This document shows, piece by piece, positions 8,464 through 16,428 of a DNA stretch of 64,000 nucleotides (positions are counted from its first letter, which is position 1; every line of letters starts with the position of its first letter). The notes under the pieces are model-generated. The model saw only the letters and a list, made by a program, of their open reading frames with translations. It did not search any database and was not told where the DNA came from. Source of the DNA: Geodermatophilus bullaregiensis. Lineage in GTDB: Bacteria > Actinomycetota > Actinomycetes > Mycobacteriales > Geodermatophilaceae. Location of the stretch: NCBI RefSeq assembly GCF_016907675.1, contig NZ_JAFBCJ010000001.1, positions 5,136,085 through 5,200,084 of the forward strand, in the 5' to 3' direction. A program made the translations under genes and the position numbers.

Positions 8464-8883
8464 GTGGGTCCGTCGGTCCACGAGCGGCCTCTCCGGCGCC
8501 GGAGGGTCACCCTGCTGACCTCCATCGTCATGAGCGTGGGGCTGGCGACGGGTTGCGGGGCGGGAGTGATGGCGATGACCCAGTTCGAGCCACCCAGGAT
8601 CACCGCGTCGGAGGACCTGGCGATGCCGCCTCCGGGGCAGGTGCCGCCGGTCTGGGAGTCGCCGGCCGGTGATGCGCTGGACGAGCTGACCGTCCGGGTG
8701 GCCCGCGACCTGAGGGACAAGGAGTGGGTGAGGGGCGTGTACCGCCGCCTGGACACCCCGACGAAGGACGCCATCGTGATCTGGGTCGACCACATCGGCA
8801 GGCGTGACGAGCTCCCGCGAGAGATCGCCGGCCACCGCGTGATCGTCGAGCCGCACGACCCCATCGAGATCCTGCCGGCCTAG
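8464..8883 (+). CDS. Hypothetical membrane-anchored or secreted protein
   Basis: 139-aa protein I do not recognise. After a basic N-terminus (HERPLRRRR) comes one hydrophobic stretch (VTLLTSIVMSVGLATGCGAGVMAM) that could be a signal anchor or signal peptide; the Cys in ATGC resembles a weak lipobox. The rest is a short soluble domain: TASEDLAMPPPGQVPPVW, then LTVRVARDLRDKEWVRGVYRRL and AIVIWVDHIGRRDELPREIAGHRVIVE. The GTG start at 8464 is the first in frame and is not supported by a strong ribosome site. Confidence 0.5.
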   Translation: MGPSVHERPLRRRRVTLLTSIVMSVGLATGCGAGVMAMTQFEPPRITASEDLAMPPPGQVPPVWESPAGDALDELTVRVARDLRDKEWVRGVYRRLDTPTKDAIVIWVDHIGRRDELPREIAGHRVIVEPHDPIEILPA

Positions 8884-9059
8884 CGGTCGCGTCCGACCGT
8901 GACGCGGTCCGACTCGGGGGCACAGGCCACGGCGGACGCGGCGAGTCGTCGCCGGGCGGCTGTCCTCCAGACGAGTGGTGCACTCGTGCACGTCGACCGC
9001 ACCCCGTGACCCGACTCGTCGCCGAACCCGGGACGAGCCTCCGGTCGATGTGCTCAAGA

Positions 9060-9096
9060 CACCGGAGTACGGCCCGCCGTACGTGACGCTCCGGTG
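9060..9096. promoter_or_regulatory. Nested palindromes upstream of the S1-type protease gene
   Basis: An outer inverted repeat, CACCGGAG (9060-9067) and CTCCGGTG (9089-9096), encloses a perfect inner one, GTACGGC-CC-GCCGTAC (9067-9082). They lie about 100 bases before the protease start within a 312-base gap (8884-9195). A further hairpin, ACGAGT-ggtgc-ACTCGT, lies near 8973-8989. They could be operators or transcript hairpins. No regulator gene adjoins to say which. Confidence 0.45.
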
Positions 9097-9195
9097 ACGG
9101 GTCAGTGACAGCAGTCGGCCTACGGTCCCGTCGGCCGCAGGACCACAGCGGTCCTCGTGACCCCCACCGATGCCACACGGAAGCGGGTGATCCAC

Positions 9196-10455
9196 GTGTC
9201 CGGACCCAACCCCAACCCGCCGGCGGACGGAGCCGGCTCGCAGCCCGGCGGTCGTCAGTACCAGCCGCCCGGTGCAGGCGACCAGTCGGAGGACGCCTCG
9301 GTCGGTTACGCCGTGCCGGACGCCTCGCTCGGGGAGGACGCAGCGATGGCCCAGGCCGCTGCGGACGCGCTCAGCGGTGTGCCGGGCGACGTCGCCGCAG
9401 CCTTCGAGGAGGTCTCCGGCCTCATCAAGAGCCAGGTCCAGCAACAGGCGGATGCGGGGCCGCAGCACCTCGACATCACCTTCGACCCGGGGGCGACCAC
9501 TGCCCACGCCACGGGAGCCGACACGAACCTCGTCCAGGCCGTGGCGGTCGGCCCGTCCGTGCCGGGCGCGGGTGAGCCCGGGCAGCAGGCGCTGCACGTG
9601 TTCACGTCCGAGGAGCTCTACCCCGACGCTGCACGGTCCCTCCTCGCACAGGACTTCGGTGTGTCTGCCCTGAGCGGGAACGGCGGCGCCGACGTACCGA
9701 TCGTCACGCACAAGGCGACCTTCGAGGCGCTCGAGCACAAGTTCCGTCAGCGCCCCGCCTACTGCGGCATCTCGGTGGGCCACCACCGGATCACGGCCGG
9801 GACCATCGGTCAGCTCTGCCGCGGCCGGACGGCACCGCGTGACGCCCGGTTGATGATCCTGAGCAACAACCACGTCCTCGCCAACTCGTACCCGGGCTGC
9901 CCTGCTGCCTATGGCGACTGCATCGTCCAACCCGGCCCCGCCGACGGCGGCCGGTGCCCACCGCCTGACCCGAGGGACCAGGTGGCCATCCTGGAGAGAG
10001 CCGTCCCCCTTAACTTCCAGGGCGGGACGAACTACGTGGACGCGGCCACGGGCTGGGCGTGGCCGGACCGGGTGCACCCGGAGCACATCTACCGGTCGGG
10101 CACCACCTTCGGCCGCTTCAAGGTCGGCACCCAGCCGGTCGCCGCGCAGGTCGGCACGATCGTCGGGAAGTCGGGGCGCACGACGCAGCTGACGCAGGGC
10201 CGGGTCACCAGCCTGACGTGGAGCGGAAGGGTCAGCTACCGGCAGTGCGGCACCGCCTACTTCGAGCGGCAGATCCTCGTCGAGAGCAACATCGCAGGCC
10301 GGCCGTTCAGTGCCGGTGGTGACTCGGGATCGTGCGTCTGGGCGTGGCGGGGGGGACTGCCTCCGGTAGGACTGCTGTTCGCCGGTGGAGGTGACTTCAC
10401 GATCATCAACCCCATGGCCTTCGTGCTCCAGCTCCTGGACGTCAACCTGGTCTAG
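9196..10455 (+). CDS. Trypsin-like serine protease, no signal peptide
   Basis: Chymotrypsin-fold (S1-like) protease, 419 aa. The proposed triad is His226 (ILSNNHVLA), Asp261 (RDQVAILE) and Ser377 in AGGDSGSCVW. A VGKSGRTTQLTQG segment before the serine is typical of bacterial S1 proteins. The N-terminal ~150 residues are Pro/Gly/Gln-rich then helical (MAQAAADALSGVPGDVAAAFEEV), with no hydrophobic signal, so the protein looks intracellular or non-classically exported. The start GTG 9196 is chosen because GGAAGCGGG lies upstream; GTG 9157 is possible. The TAG stop falls inside the target duplication of the adjoining IS element, so the insertion left the coding sequence intact but cut off its original 3' flank. 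Confidence 0.75.
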   Translation: MSGPNPNPPADGAGSQPGGRQYQPPGAGDQSEDASVGYAVPDASLGEDAAMAQAAADALSGVPGDVAAAFEEVSGLIKSQVQQQADAGPQHLDITFDPGATTAHATGADTNLVQAVAVGPSVPGAGEPGQQALHVFTSEELYPDAARSLLAQDFGVSALSGNGGADVPIVTHKATFEALEHKFRQRPAYCGISVGHHRITAGTIGQLCRGRTAPRDARLMILSNNHVLANSYPGCPAAYGDCIVQPGPADGGRCPPPDPRDQVAILERAVPLNFQGGTNYVDAATGWAWPDRVHPEHIYRSGTTFGRFKVGTQPVAAQVGTIVGKSGRTTQLTQGRVTSLTWSGRVSYRQCGTAYFERQILVESNIAGRPFSAGGDSGSCVWAWRGGLPPVGLLFAGGGDFTIINPMAFVLQLLDVNLV

Positions 10456-10456
10456 G
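10451..10456. repeat. 6-bp target-site duplication TCTAGG (second copy at 11541-11546)
   Basis: TCTAGG immediately precedes the left inverted repeat and recurs immediately after the right one at 11541-11546. The copies are identical, so the insertion is intact and probably recent. The left copy contains the protease stop codon TAG (10453-10455). Confidence 0.9.
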
Positions 10457-11540
10457 TGTCGTGACCAGACAGGTTGTTCACGCGGCGAGGCGGCTGACCG
10501 GCGGGTGACCTCCGAGGGCGGAGTGGCTGCGGGCAGTGTTGTAGTGGGTCAGCCAGCTGTCCAGGGCGGCGGTGCGCTCGTCGTTGCTGGTCCAGGCGGT
10601 GGCGTAGGCCCACTCGGTCTGCAGGGTGCGGTTGAACCGCTCGGCCTTGCCGAAGGTCGCGGGCCGGCCGGGCTTGATGAACCGGCGGCCGATGCCCAGC
10701 TGGGCGCAGACGGCGATCCAGGCCCGCCCGACTCGGTAGCTCTTGGCGTTGTCGGTCAGCACCCGACGCACGATGACGCCGCGGGCGGCGAACCAGGCCG
10801 CCGCCCGGGTCAAGAAACCGGCGCAGGTGGCCACCCGCTCGTCAGACAGCACCTCGGCGTAGGCCAGCCGGGTGTGATCGTCGACGGCGACGTGCACGTA
10901 GTCCCAGCCCAGGCCGCGACCGCGGACCTCCTCCGAGCGGCCGTGGACCCGCCAGCCGCCGCCGGCGGGGATCCGGCCGAGCTTCTTGACGTCGACGTGC
11001 AGCAGCTCGCCGGGATGGGCGCGCTCATACCGGCGGTCGCTGTGCCGCCGGCCGCGCAGCAGCTCGCCGGTGAGCCGGTCGACCTCGGCCAGCCGGGGCA
11101 GGCCGGCGCGGGCGAGGACCGCACCGATGGTGGAGGCTGCCAGGCCCAGGATCGCGGCCAGCCGAACCGGGCCGGCATGGTGCTCGGTGCGCGCGGCCAC
11201 GATGGCCGCGGTCGTCTCCGGCGAGGTCTGCCGCGGCATCCGATGCGGCCGGGACGAGCGGTCGGCCAGCCCGGCCTCGCCCTCGGCGCGGTAGCGGCGG
11301 ATCCACTTGTCGACCGTCTGTCGGCTCACCCCCAGCTGCTTGGCCACCTCGCCGGGCCGGTGACCGGCTCGGACGCGGTCGACGATCAGCTTGCGGGCAT
11401 AGACGGTCGTGCGGGCATTAGCGTGGGCCACAGAGACCTCCGGTTGGAAACGGCGACGTCAAGCACCGCCACTCCTTCCGGAGGTCTCCTTCGCGATCAA
11501 GGCACCACGCCGACTGTCAATAACGTCCCTGGTCACGACA
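10457..11540 (-). mobile_element. Complete IS481-family insertion sequence
   Basis: 1084-bp element. The ends are inverted repeats whose outer 12 bases are identical (TGTCGTGACCAG); the next 13 positions match at nine. They are flanked by the perfect duplication TCTAGG. It carries one transposase gene in the reverse direction with DDE residues in place. The intact ends, the intact gene and the perfect duplication together suggest the element is still capable of movement. Confidence 0.95.
10478..11431 (-). CDS. IS481-family DDE transposase
   Basis: 317-aa transposase that cuts and joins the IS ends. The N-terminal helix-turn-helix is RPGEVAKQLGVSRQTVDKWIRRY (about residues 24-46), followed by an Arg-rich linker. 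The RNase H-like core has Asp in LHVDVKKLG, Asp in RRVLTDNAKSY and Glu in KAERFNRTLQTEWAY, the expected D-D-E order. The C-terminal YNTARSHSALGGHPP block is a family hallmark. The ATG is 109 bases inside the right end. The gene is uninterrupted. Confidence 0.95.
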   Translation of the reverse strand: MAHANARTTVYARKLIVDRVRAGHRPGEVAKQLGVSRQTVDKWIRRYRAEGEAGLADRSSRPHRMPRQTSPETTAAIVAARTEHHAGPVRLAAILGLAASTIGAVLARAGLPRLAEVDRLTGELLRGRRHSDRRYERAHPGELLHVDVKKLGRIPAGGGWRVHGRSEEVRGRGLGWDYVHVAVDDHTRLAYAEVLSDERVATCAGFLTRAAAWFAARGVIVRRVLTDNAKSYRVGRAWIAVCAQLGIGRRFIKPGRPATFGKAERFNRTLQTEWAYATAWTSNDERTAALDSWLTHYNTARSHSALGGHPPVSRLAA

Positions 11541-11590
11541 TCTAGGGCAGGCACGCGGTGACCGAGTGACCGCGGCGAGGCGCAGAGGCC

Positions 11591-11621
11591 GGCCCCGGAC
11601 CCTCCGTACGGGTCCGGGGCC
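11591..11621. terminator. 12-bp perfect stem-loop between the IS and ssb
   Basis: GGCCCCGGACCC (11591-11602), loop TCCGTAC, GGGTCCGGGGCC (11610-11621). There is no U-tract, as usual in GC-rich actinobacteria. Before the IS inserted it would have sat about 45 bases after the protease stop, so it was probably the shared terminator of the protease and the convergent ssb gene. Confidence 0.65.
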
Positions 11622-11758
11622 GGGCCGCTGCGCGCCTGTGTGCTGATCCGGCCGGTCGGGCGCCGGACCAGCTCTGCGCCATCCCTCGCCCGGGGTGCAC
11701 GGTGTGGCGGCGGCGGACCGCCCTGCCGCACGGGTCGCGGTGCGTCCGGTCGGGGAGC

Positions 11759-12280
11759 TCAGAAGGGCGGCTCCTCACTGGGGGCGCCGACCGGCGCCGC
11801 CCAGGGATCGGGGGAGCCACCCCGCCCAGTCCCGGATCGATCGCCGCCGGTGCCGTCACCGCTGTCGCCGTCGCCGCTGCCGCCGCCGGATCCGCCGCCG
11901 AACCCACCCCCGGAGCGGGCCACCTTGGTGACCGACGCCGTCGCATAGCGCAGGGAGGGGCCGATCTCGTCGACCTCCAGCTCGACCACGGTGCGCTTCT
12001 CGCCCTCCTTGGTCTCGAAGGACCGCTGCTTGAGGCGTCCCTGCGCCACGACCCGCGACCCGCGGGTGAGCGACCCCGCGACGTTCTCGGCCATCTGGCG
12101 CCAGCAGCTGCAGCGCAGGAACAGCGCCTCGCCGTCCTTCCACTCCTGGGTCTGGCGGTCGAGGGTGCGCGGGGTGGACGCGATGGTGAAGTCGGCGACC
12201 GCCGCTCCCGAGGGCGTGAAGCGCAGCTCGGGCTCGCTGGTCAGGTTGCCGATGATGGTGATGACAGTGTCGCCGGCCAT
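11759..12280 (-). CDS. ssb: Single-stranded DNA-binding protein (SSB paralogue)
   Basis: 173-aa OB-fold protein. N-terminal [21 protein letters not shown] and the central [56 protein letters not shown] are canonical SSB. A Gly/Ser/Asp tail follows and ends in SEEPPF, an acidic tip weaker than the usual DDDIPF. It is not next to rpsF/rpsR/rplI as the housekeeping ssb usually is, so it looks like a paralogue. GGAGG precedes the ATG. A PafBC-type damage promoter lies 48-70 bases upstream. It is divergent from recD2 and close to a Sak4-like ATPase, a class of phage annealing protein known to work with a cognate SSB. Confidence 0.92.
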   Translation of the reverse strand: MAGDTVITIIGNLTSEPELRFTPSGAAVADFTIASTPRTLDRQTQEWKDGEALFLRCSCWRQMAENVAGSLTRGSRVVAQGRLKQRSFETKEGEKRTVVELEVDEIGPSLRYATASVTKVARSGGGFGGGSGGGSGDGDSGDGTGGDRSGTGRGGSPDPWAAPVGAPSEEPPF

Positions 12281-12327
12281 GATCCGGTCCTCCGTGACGT
12301 CGGTGCATCGCTCTGGTGAGCGTCCGG

Positions 12328-12350
12328 AGGCTATGAGCACCGGCTGACAG
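12328..12350 (-). promoter_or_regulatory. PafBC-type (RecA-independent) DNA-damage promoter of ssb
   Basis: Read on the minus strand: CTGTCAGCC, 8 bases (GGTGCTCA), then TAGCCT. The mycobacterial RecA-NDp/PafBC consensus is TTGTCRGTG-N8-TANNNT, so the core TGTCAG, the 8-base gap and the TANNNT element agree. The GCTCATAG at the junction is shared with the promoter at 14843-14865. The -10 element ends 48 bases before the ssb ATG. Confidence 0.65.
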
Positions 12351-12434
12351 TTCCGCGGGCCACGGACGCCGTCCCGCGGGCGGGGACCGCGGCGATGTCC
12401 CCGGGTGGTGTGACGATCGGTCGTCGGAGCGGGT

Positions 12435-14771
12435 GTGTCGGCGAGGGGATGGCAGGTGGGGGAGACGCGGGCCGGGGCGGTCCTGGAGGCGACGCTGGAG
12501 CGGATCACGTTCGCCAACGCCCAGAGCGGCTACACCGTGGCCCGGGTGGACACCGGGCGGGGCGGTGACCTGGTCACCGTGGTGGGCTCGCTGCTCGGCG
12601 CGCAACCGGGGGAGACGCTGCGGCTGCGGGGGCGGTGGGGAGCTCACCCCCAGTACGGCCGGCAGTTCCACGTCGAGGACTACACCACCGTGCTGCCGGC
12701 CACGGTGCAGGGCATCCGCCGCTACCTGGGCTCGGGGCTGGTCAAGGGCATCGGCCCGCGGCTGGCCGAACGGATCGTCGACCACTTCGGCACCGACGCG
12801 CTGCGGGTGATCGAGGAGCAACCGGCGCGGCTGGTCGAGGTGCCGAACCTGGGGCCGAAGCGGAGCCGGCTGATCACCGCGGCCTGGGAGGAGCAGCGGG
12901 CCATCAAGGAGGTGATGGTCTTCCTGCAGGGGGTGGGCGTCTCGACCTCGCTGGCCGTGCGCATCTACAAGCAGTACGGCGGCGCCTCGATCGGCGTGGT
13001 CCGCGCCGAGCCCTACCGCCTGGCCGCCGAGGTGTGGGGCATCGGCTTCCGGACCGCCGACACCATCGCCGCGGCGGTCGGGATCCGGCACGACAGCACC
13101 CAGCGGGTGGAGGCGGGGCTGCAGTTCGTGCTCTCCGAGGCGACCGGGCAGGGGCACTGCTTCCTGCCGGAGACCGAGCTGGTCGCCCGGGCGGTGGAGA
13201 TCCTGCAGGTCCCGGCGGACCTGGTGGGTCACTGCCTGGCCCTGCTGGTCGCCGACCAGGGGGTGATCCGCGAGGAGTTCCCCGGCGCGGACGGGCAGCG
13301 CACCACGGTGGCGTACTACCTCGTCCCCTTCCACCGGGCGGAGGTCTCCCTGGCCGCGGGGCTCCGGCGGCTGGCGGCCGCCGAGGCCGACCGGATGCCG
13401 GCCTTCGCCGCCGTGGACTGGGACGCCGCGCAGGCCTGGCTGCACCGGCGCACCGGCGTGGACCTGGCGCCCGGCCAGCAGGAGGCCGTGCGGCTGGCGC
13501 TCACCGAGAAGGTCGCCGTCCTCACCGGTGGCCCCGGCTGCGGCAAGAGCTTCACGGTGCGCTCGATCGTCACCCTCGCGGCGGCCAAGGGCGCGCGGAT
13601 CGTGCTCGCGGCGCCGACCGGCCGGGCGGCGAGACGGCTCACCGAGCTGACCGGGGTCGAGGCGGTGACCGTGCACCGGCTGCTGGAGCTGCGCCCCGGC
13701 GGGGACGCCGCCTTCGACCGGGAGCGGCCGCTGCAGGCCGACCTGGTCGTCGTCGACGAGTCCTCGATGCTGGACCTGCTGCTGGCCAACAAGCTGGTGC
13801 GGGCGGTCCCGCCGGGCGCGCACCTGCTGCTGGTCGGCGACGTCGACCAGCTGCCCTCCGTCGGCGCCGGCGAGGTGCTGCGCGACCTGCTCGCCGAGGG
13901 CACCCCCGTCCCGCACGTGCGCCTGAGTCAGGTGTTCCGGCAGGCCAGCCGGTCGGGGGTGGTCACCAACGCGCACCGCATCAACGCCGGCAGCCACCCC
14001 CAGGTCCGCGGTCTCGAGGACTTCTTCCTGTTCAGCACCGACGACGCCGAGGAGGCCGCCCGGCTCACCGTGGACGTGGTGGCGCGCCGGATCCCGGCCC
14101 GGTTCGGCCTCGACCCCCGCCGGGACGTGCAGGTGCTCGCCCCGGTGCACCGCGGGCCCGCCGGTGCCGCCGCGCTCAACGAGCTGCTGCAGGAGGCGCT
14201 CACCCCCGCGGCGCCCGGCCGGGAGGAGAAGCGCTTCGGCGGGCGGGTGTTCCGCGTCGGGGACAAGGTCACCCAGATCCGCAACGACTACGACAAGGGC
14301 GCCCACGGCGTCTTCAACGGCACCCAGGGCGTCGTCACGGCCATCGACGGCGTCGAGCAGACCCTCACCGTCCGCACCGACGAGGACGAGGAGGTCGACT
14401 ACGACTTCGGCGAGCTGGACGAGCTGGTGCACGCCTACGCCGTCACCGTCCACCGCTCCCAGGGCAGCGAGTACCCCTGCGTCGTCATCCCGCTGACCAC
14501 CAGCGCCTGGGTGATGCTGCAGCGCAACCTGCTCTACACCGCGGTCACCCGGGCCAAGCAGCTCGTCGTCCTCGTCGGCTCGCCCCGGGCGCTCGGCCAG
14601 GCCGTGCAGGCCACCGGCTCCGGCCGCCGCCACACCGCCCTGGCCCGCCGCCTGCGGTGCGGACCGCTGCGCGCCGCTCCCGTCCCGACCGGCCCGGAGG
14701 ACGCCGCAGCCGGGGCTGTACGCCGACAGCGAACGGCCGTCCCGCCGACCGCGGCGACGGCACCGCGCTGA
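12435..14771 (+). CDS. recD2: RecD2-like ATP-dependent DNA helicase
   Basis: 778-aa superfamily 1B 5'-3' helicase. The N-terminal OB-like part ([20 protein letters not shown]) and helix-hairpin-helix segments ([50 protein letters not shown]) define the RecD2 rather than the RecBCD-RecD class. The Walker A motif GGPGCGKS is at about 365-374, followed by [10 protein letters not shown]. The Walker B DESSMLD begins at Asp441. [10 protein letters not shown] and the C-terminal HRSQGSEYP and [10 protein letters not shown] motifs complete the helicase. Start GTG 12435 has CGGAG upstream; GTG 12456 is an alternative. Known family roles are in recombination, mismatch and oxidative damage tolerance. It is divergent from ssb and upstream of the Sak4-like gene. 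Confidence 0.92.
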   Translation: MSARGWQVGETRAGAVLEATLERITFANAQSGYTVARVDTGRGGDLVTVVGSLLGAQPGETLRLRGRWGAHPQYGRQFHVEDYTTVLPATVQGIRRYLGSGLVKGIGPRLAERIVDHFGTDALRVIEEQPARLVEVPNLGPKRSRLITAAWEEQRAIKEVMVFLQGVGVSTSLAVRIYKQYGGASIGVVRAEPYRLAAEVWGIGFRTADTIAAAVGIRHDSTQRVEAGLQFVLSEATGQGHCFLPETELVARAVEILQVPADLVGHCLALLVADQGVIREEFPGADGQRTTVAYYLVPFHRAEVSLAAGLRRLAAAEADRMPAFAAVDWDAAQAWLHRRTGVDLAPGQQEAVRLALTEKVAVLTGGPGCGKSFTVRSIVTLAAAKGARIVLAAPTGRAARRLTELTGVEAVTVHRLLELRPGGDAAFDRERPLQADLVVVDESSMLDLLLANKLVRAVPPGAHLLLVGDVDQLPSVGAGEVLRDLLAEGTPVPHVRLSQVFRQASRSGVVTNAHRINAGSHPQVRGLEDFFLFSTDDAEEAARLTVDVVARRIPARFGLDPRRDVQVLAPVHRGPAGAAALNELLQEALTPAAPGREEKRFGGRVFRVGDKVTQIRNDYDKGAHGVFNGTQGVVTAIDGVEQTLTVRTDEDEEVDYDFGELDELVHAYAVTVHRSQGSEYPCVVIPLTTSAWVMLQRNLLYTAVTRAKQLVVLVGSPRALGQAVQATGSGRRHTALARRLRCGPLRAAPVPTGPEDAAAGAVRRQRTAVPPTAATAPR

Positions 14772-14842
14772 GCTGCGGTTTCCCCGACGCCGGTCGATCA
14801 CCCGGGGAGCAGTCAAGTCGACACGCCGCCACGGCGACGGAT

Positions 14843-14865
14843 TTGTCAGTACCCGCTCATAGATT
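14843..14865 (+). promoter_or_regulatory. PafBC-type DNA-damage promoter of the Sak4-like gene
   Basis: TTGTCAGTA (14843-14851), 8 bases (CCCGCTCA), then TAGATT (14860-14865). Against TTGTCRGTG-N8-TANNNT only the last base of the -35 element differs. The ATG follows 39 bases after the -10, behind an AAGGAG ribosome site. The same TGTCAG-N5-GCTCATAG pattern stands before the divergent ssb gene, so both are probably induced together by DNA damage independently of RecA/LexA. Confidence 0.72.
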
Positions 14866-14904
14866 CCGGGTCGACATCTTCCCCGTGTCGACAAGGAGTT
14901 CCCC

Positions 14905-16362
14905 ATGGCCGTCTCCGGCCTCAAGACCCGCAAGCCCACCGGCCGCGTGCCGTGGCCGTGCATCCTCCTCGAGGGCGAGGAGAAGGCGGGCAAGAGCTGG
15001 GCGCTGGCCCAGTTCAGCAGCAGCGACAAGATCGGCGCCCTGTACTGGATCGACCTCAACGAGGGCGCCGGCGACGAGTACGGCGCCATCCCCGGCGCGA
15101 GCTACCAGCTCATCGAGCACGACGGCTCGTACGCCGCGGTGCTCGCCGCGGTGCAGGCGGTCAAGGCGCAGGCCCGCCGCGCCGCCGACGCCGGCGAGCC
15201 GCCGGTGGTGCTCGGCATCGACACCGGCTCGGCGATCTGGGACGGCCTGAAGGACTGGGCCAGCGACCGTGCTTCGAAGAGCACCCGCAACCGCGAACTG
15301 CTCAAGCGCGACCCCAACGCCGAGATCACCATCAGCCAGAACCTGTGGAACGACGCCGGGTCCCGCTGGCGCAAGCTGCAGACCGAGCTGCTCACCTTCC
15401 CGGGCATCGTCGTGGTGACCGCCCGCGGCAAGGAGGTCACCGAGGTCGACGCCAACGGCCGCCCGATCGAGGGGCAGAAGACCTGGTCGGTGCAGACCCA
15501 CCGGGAGTTCCCGTACGCGGCCAGCGTGTGGGTGCGGCTGCGCCGCGGACGGCGACCGCTCATCGTCGGCGCGCGCAGCGTGCACGTGGGCATCAAGCCC
15601 AACGACGACCCGGCCAAGGAGGTCACCGACCCGGCCGCCACCGGCCGGCTGCTGGAGTGGCTGGTCTTCGACGCGCTCAAGTGCGACCCGGGCACCGCCC
15701 ACGTGCGCGACCTCGTGTCCTTCCACGGCGGCGGGCTGCTCGACCACGAGCGGACCGAGGAGGCCCCGGCCGGCCGGCCGGGCACCCGGGCGGGCGGACG
15801 GCGGGAGCCCGACGTCGCCGACCTGGTGGCGCGCATCGGCGACGCCCGCGGCGACGACGAGCTGCGCGAGGTCTGGGCCGAGGGCAACCGCACCGGGCTG
15901 CTGCAGGTCGACGTGGCGACCCCCGGCGGCTCCTACACCGTCGCCGAGCTGATCCAGGCCCGGCACGAGGAGCTCCTCGCCGCGTCGATGAAGGCCCACC
16001 CCGCCGGACGGCGCCGGGTCGCGGCCGGTGACCCGTCCGTCCCGCAGACGCCGGCCGAGCTGGTGGGGCCCGCCCTCGCCGCCGCCGCGTCGGCCCGTCC
16101 GTCCACGGGCCGCGAGGGCGCGCCGGCGAACCCGCTGCTGGAGCCCTCGCCGACCCCGGACGACCCGCAGGAGCGCCGGCTCAACGCCGCCCGCCGGGGC
16201 GTGCTCGCCAGCCTGGAGGCCCTGGGCGTCACCGAGGAGCAGATCGGCGCCCGCTTCGGCCGGCCCGCCGAGCACGTGGCGACCAAGCGGCTGACCGCAC
16301 TGGTGCGCGACGTGATCGCCACGCAGCGGGCCGCCGGCGACGGCCGTCCGGATGTCGCCTGA
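14905..16362 (+). CDS. Phage-type Sak4-like RecA-fold ATPase (putative annealing protein)
   Basis: 485-aa P-loop ATPase resembling the RecA-like NTPase of actinobacteriophages (AAA_24/Sak4 group), which pairs single strands in phage recombination. Walker A LEGEEKAGKSW is at residues 23-32, then YWIDLNEGAGDEYGAIPG, Walker B-like VVLGIDTGSAIWD, ISQNLWNDAGSRWRKL, and GIVVVTARGKEV as a sensor-like strand. The ATPase core ends near 260. A variable region follows (PDVADLVARIGDARGDDELREVWAEGN), then a C-terminal helical segment (ERRLNAARRGVLASLEALGVTEEQIGARFG). There are no phage structural genes nearby. It has a PafBC-type promoter of its own and lies upstream of a Cas4-like nuclease, the same pairing as in phages. 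The annealing role is inferred. Confidence 0.75.
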   Translation: MAVSGLKTRKPTGRVPWPCILLEGEEKAGKSWALAQFSSSDKIGALYWIDLNEGAGDEYGAIPGASYQLIEHDGSYAAVLAAVQAVKAQARRAADAGEPPVVLGIDTGSAIWDGLKDWASDRASKSTRNRELLKRDPNAEITISQNLWNDAGSRWRKLQTELLTFPGIVVVTARGKEVTEVDANGRPIEGQKTWSVQTHREFPYAASVWVRLRRGRRPLIVGARSVHVGIKPNDDPAKEVTDPAATGRLLEWLVFDALKCDPGTAHVRDLVSFHGGGLLDHERTEEAPAGRPGTRAGGRREPDVADLVARIGDARGDDELREVWAEGNRTGLLQVDVATPGGSYTVAELIQARHEELLAASMKAHPAGRRRVAAGDPSVPQTPAELVGPALAAAASARPSTGREGAPANPLLEPSPTPDDPQERRLNAARRGVLASLEALGVTEEQIGARFGRPAEHVATKRLTALVRDVIATQRAAGDGRPDVA

Positions 16363-16370
16363 GCCGCGCG

Positions 16371-16405
16371 GGTGGAGCGGGGCCGGTCCCCGGCCCCGCT
16401 CCACC
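16371..16405. terminator. 16-bp perfect hairpin between the ATPase and nuclease genes
   Basis: Bases 16371-16386 (GGTGGAGCGGGGCCGG) pair perfectly with 16390-16405 around a 3-base loop TCC. It sits nine bases after the Sak4-like stop codon and 23 bases before the nuclease start. It could end most transcripts after the ATPase, so the nuclease would be made at a lower level by read-through, or it could stabilise the upstream mRNA. Confidence 0.75.
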
Positions 16406-16428
16406 GCCCCCGACCCGAGGGAGACGCG

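Noticed and set aside
11856..15089. Open minus-strand frame of more than 1000 codons across ssb and recD2
   Set aside because: It is a high-GC shadow of recD2: the translation is Arg/Gly/His/Asp-rich, has no motifs, and recD2 on the other strand has all helicase motifs.
12635..15250. Plus-strand frame of more than 800 codons overlapping recD2 in another phase
   Set aside because: Arg/Ala/Gly-rich shadow; the recD2 phase is clearly the coding one.
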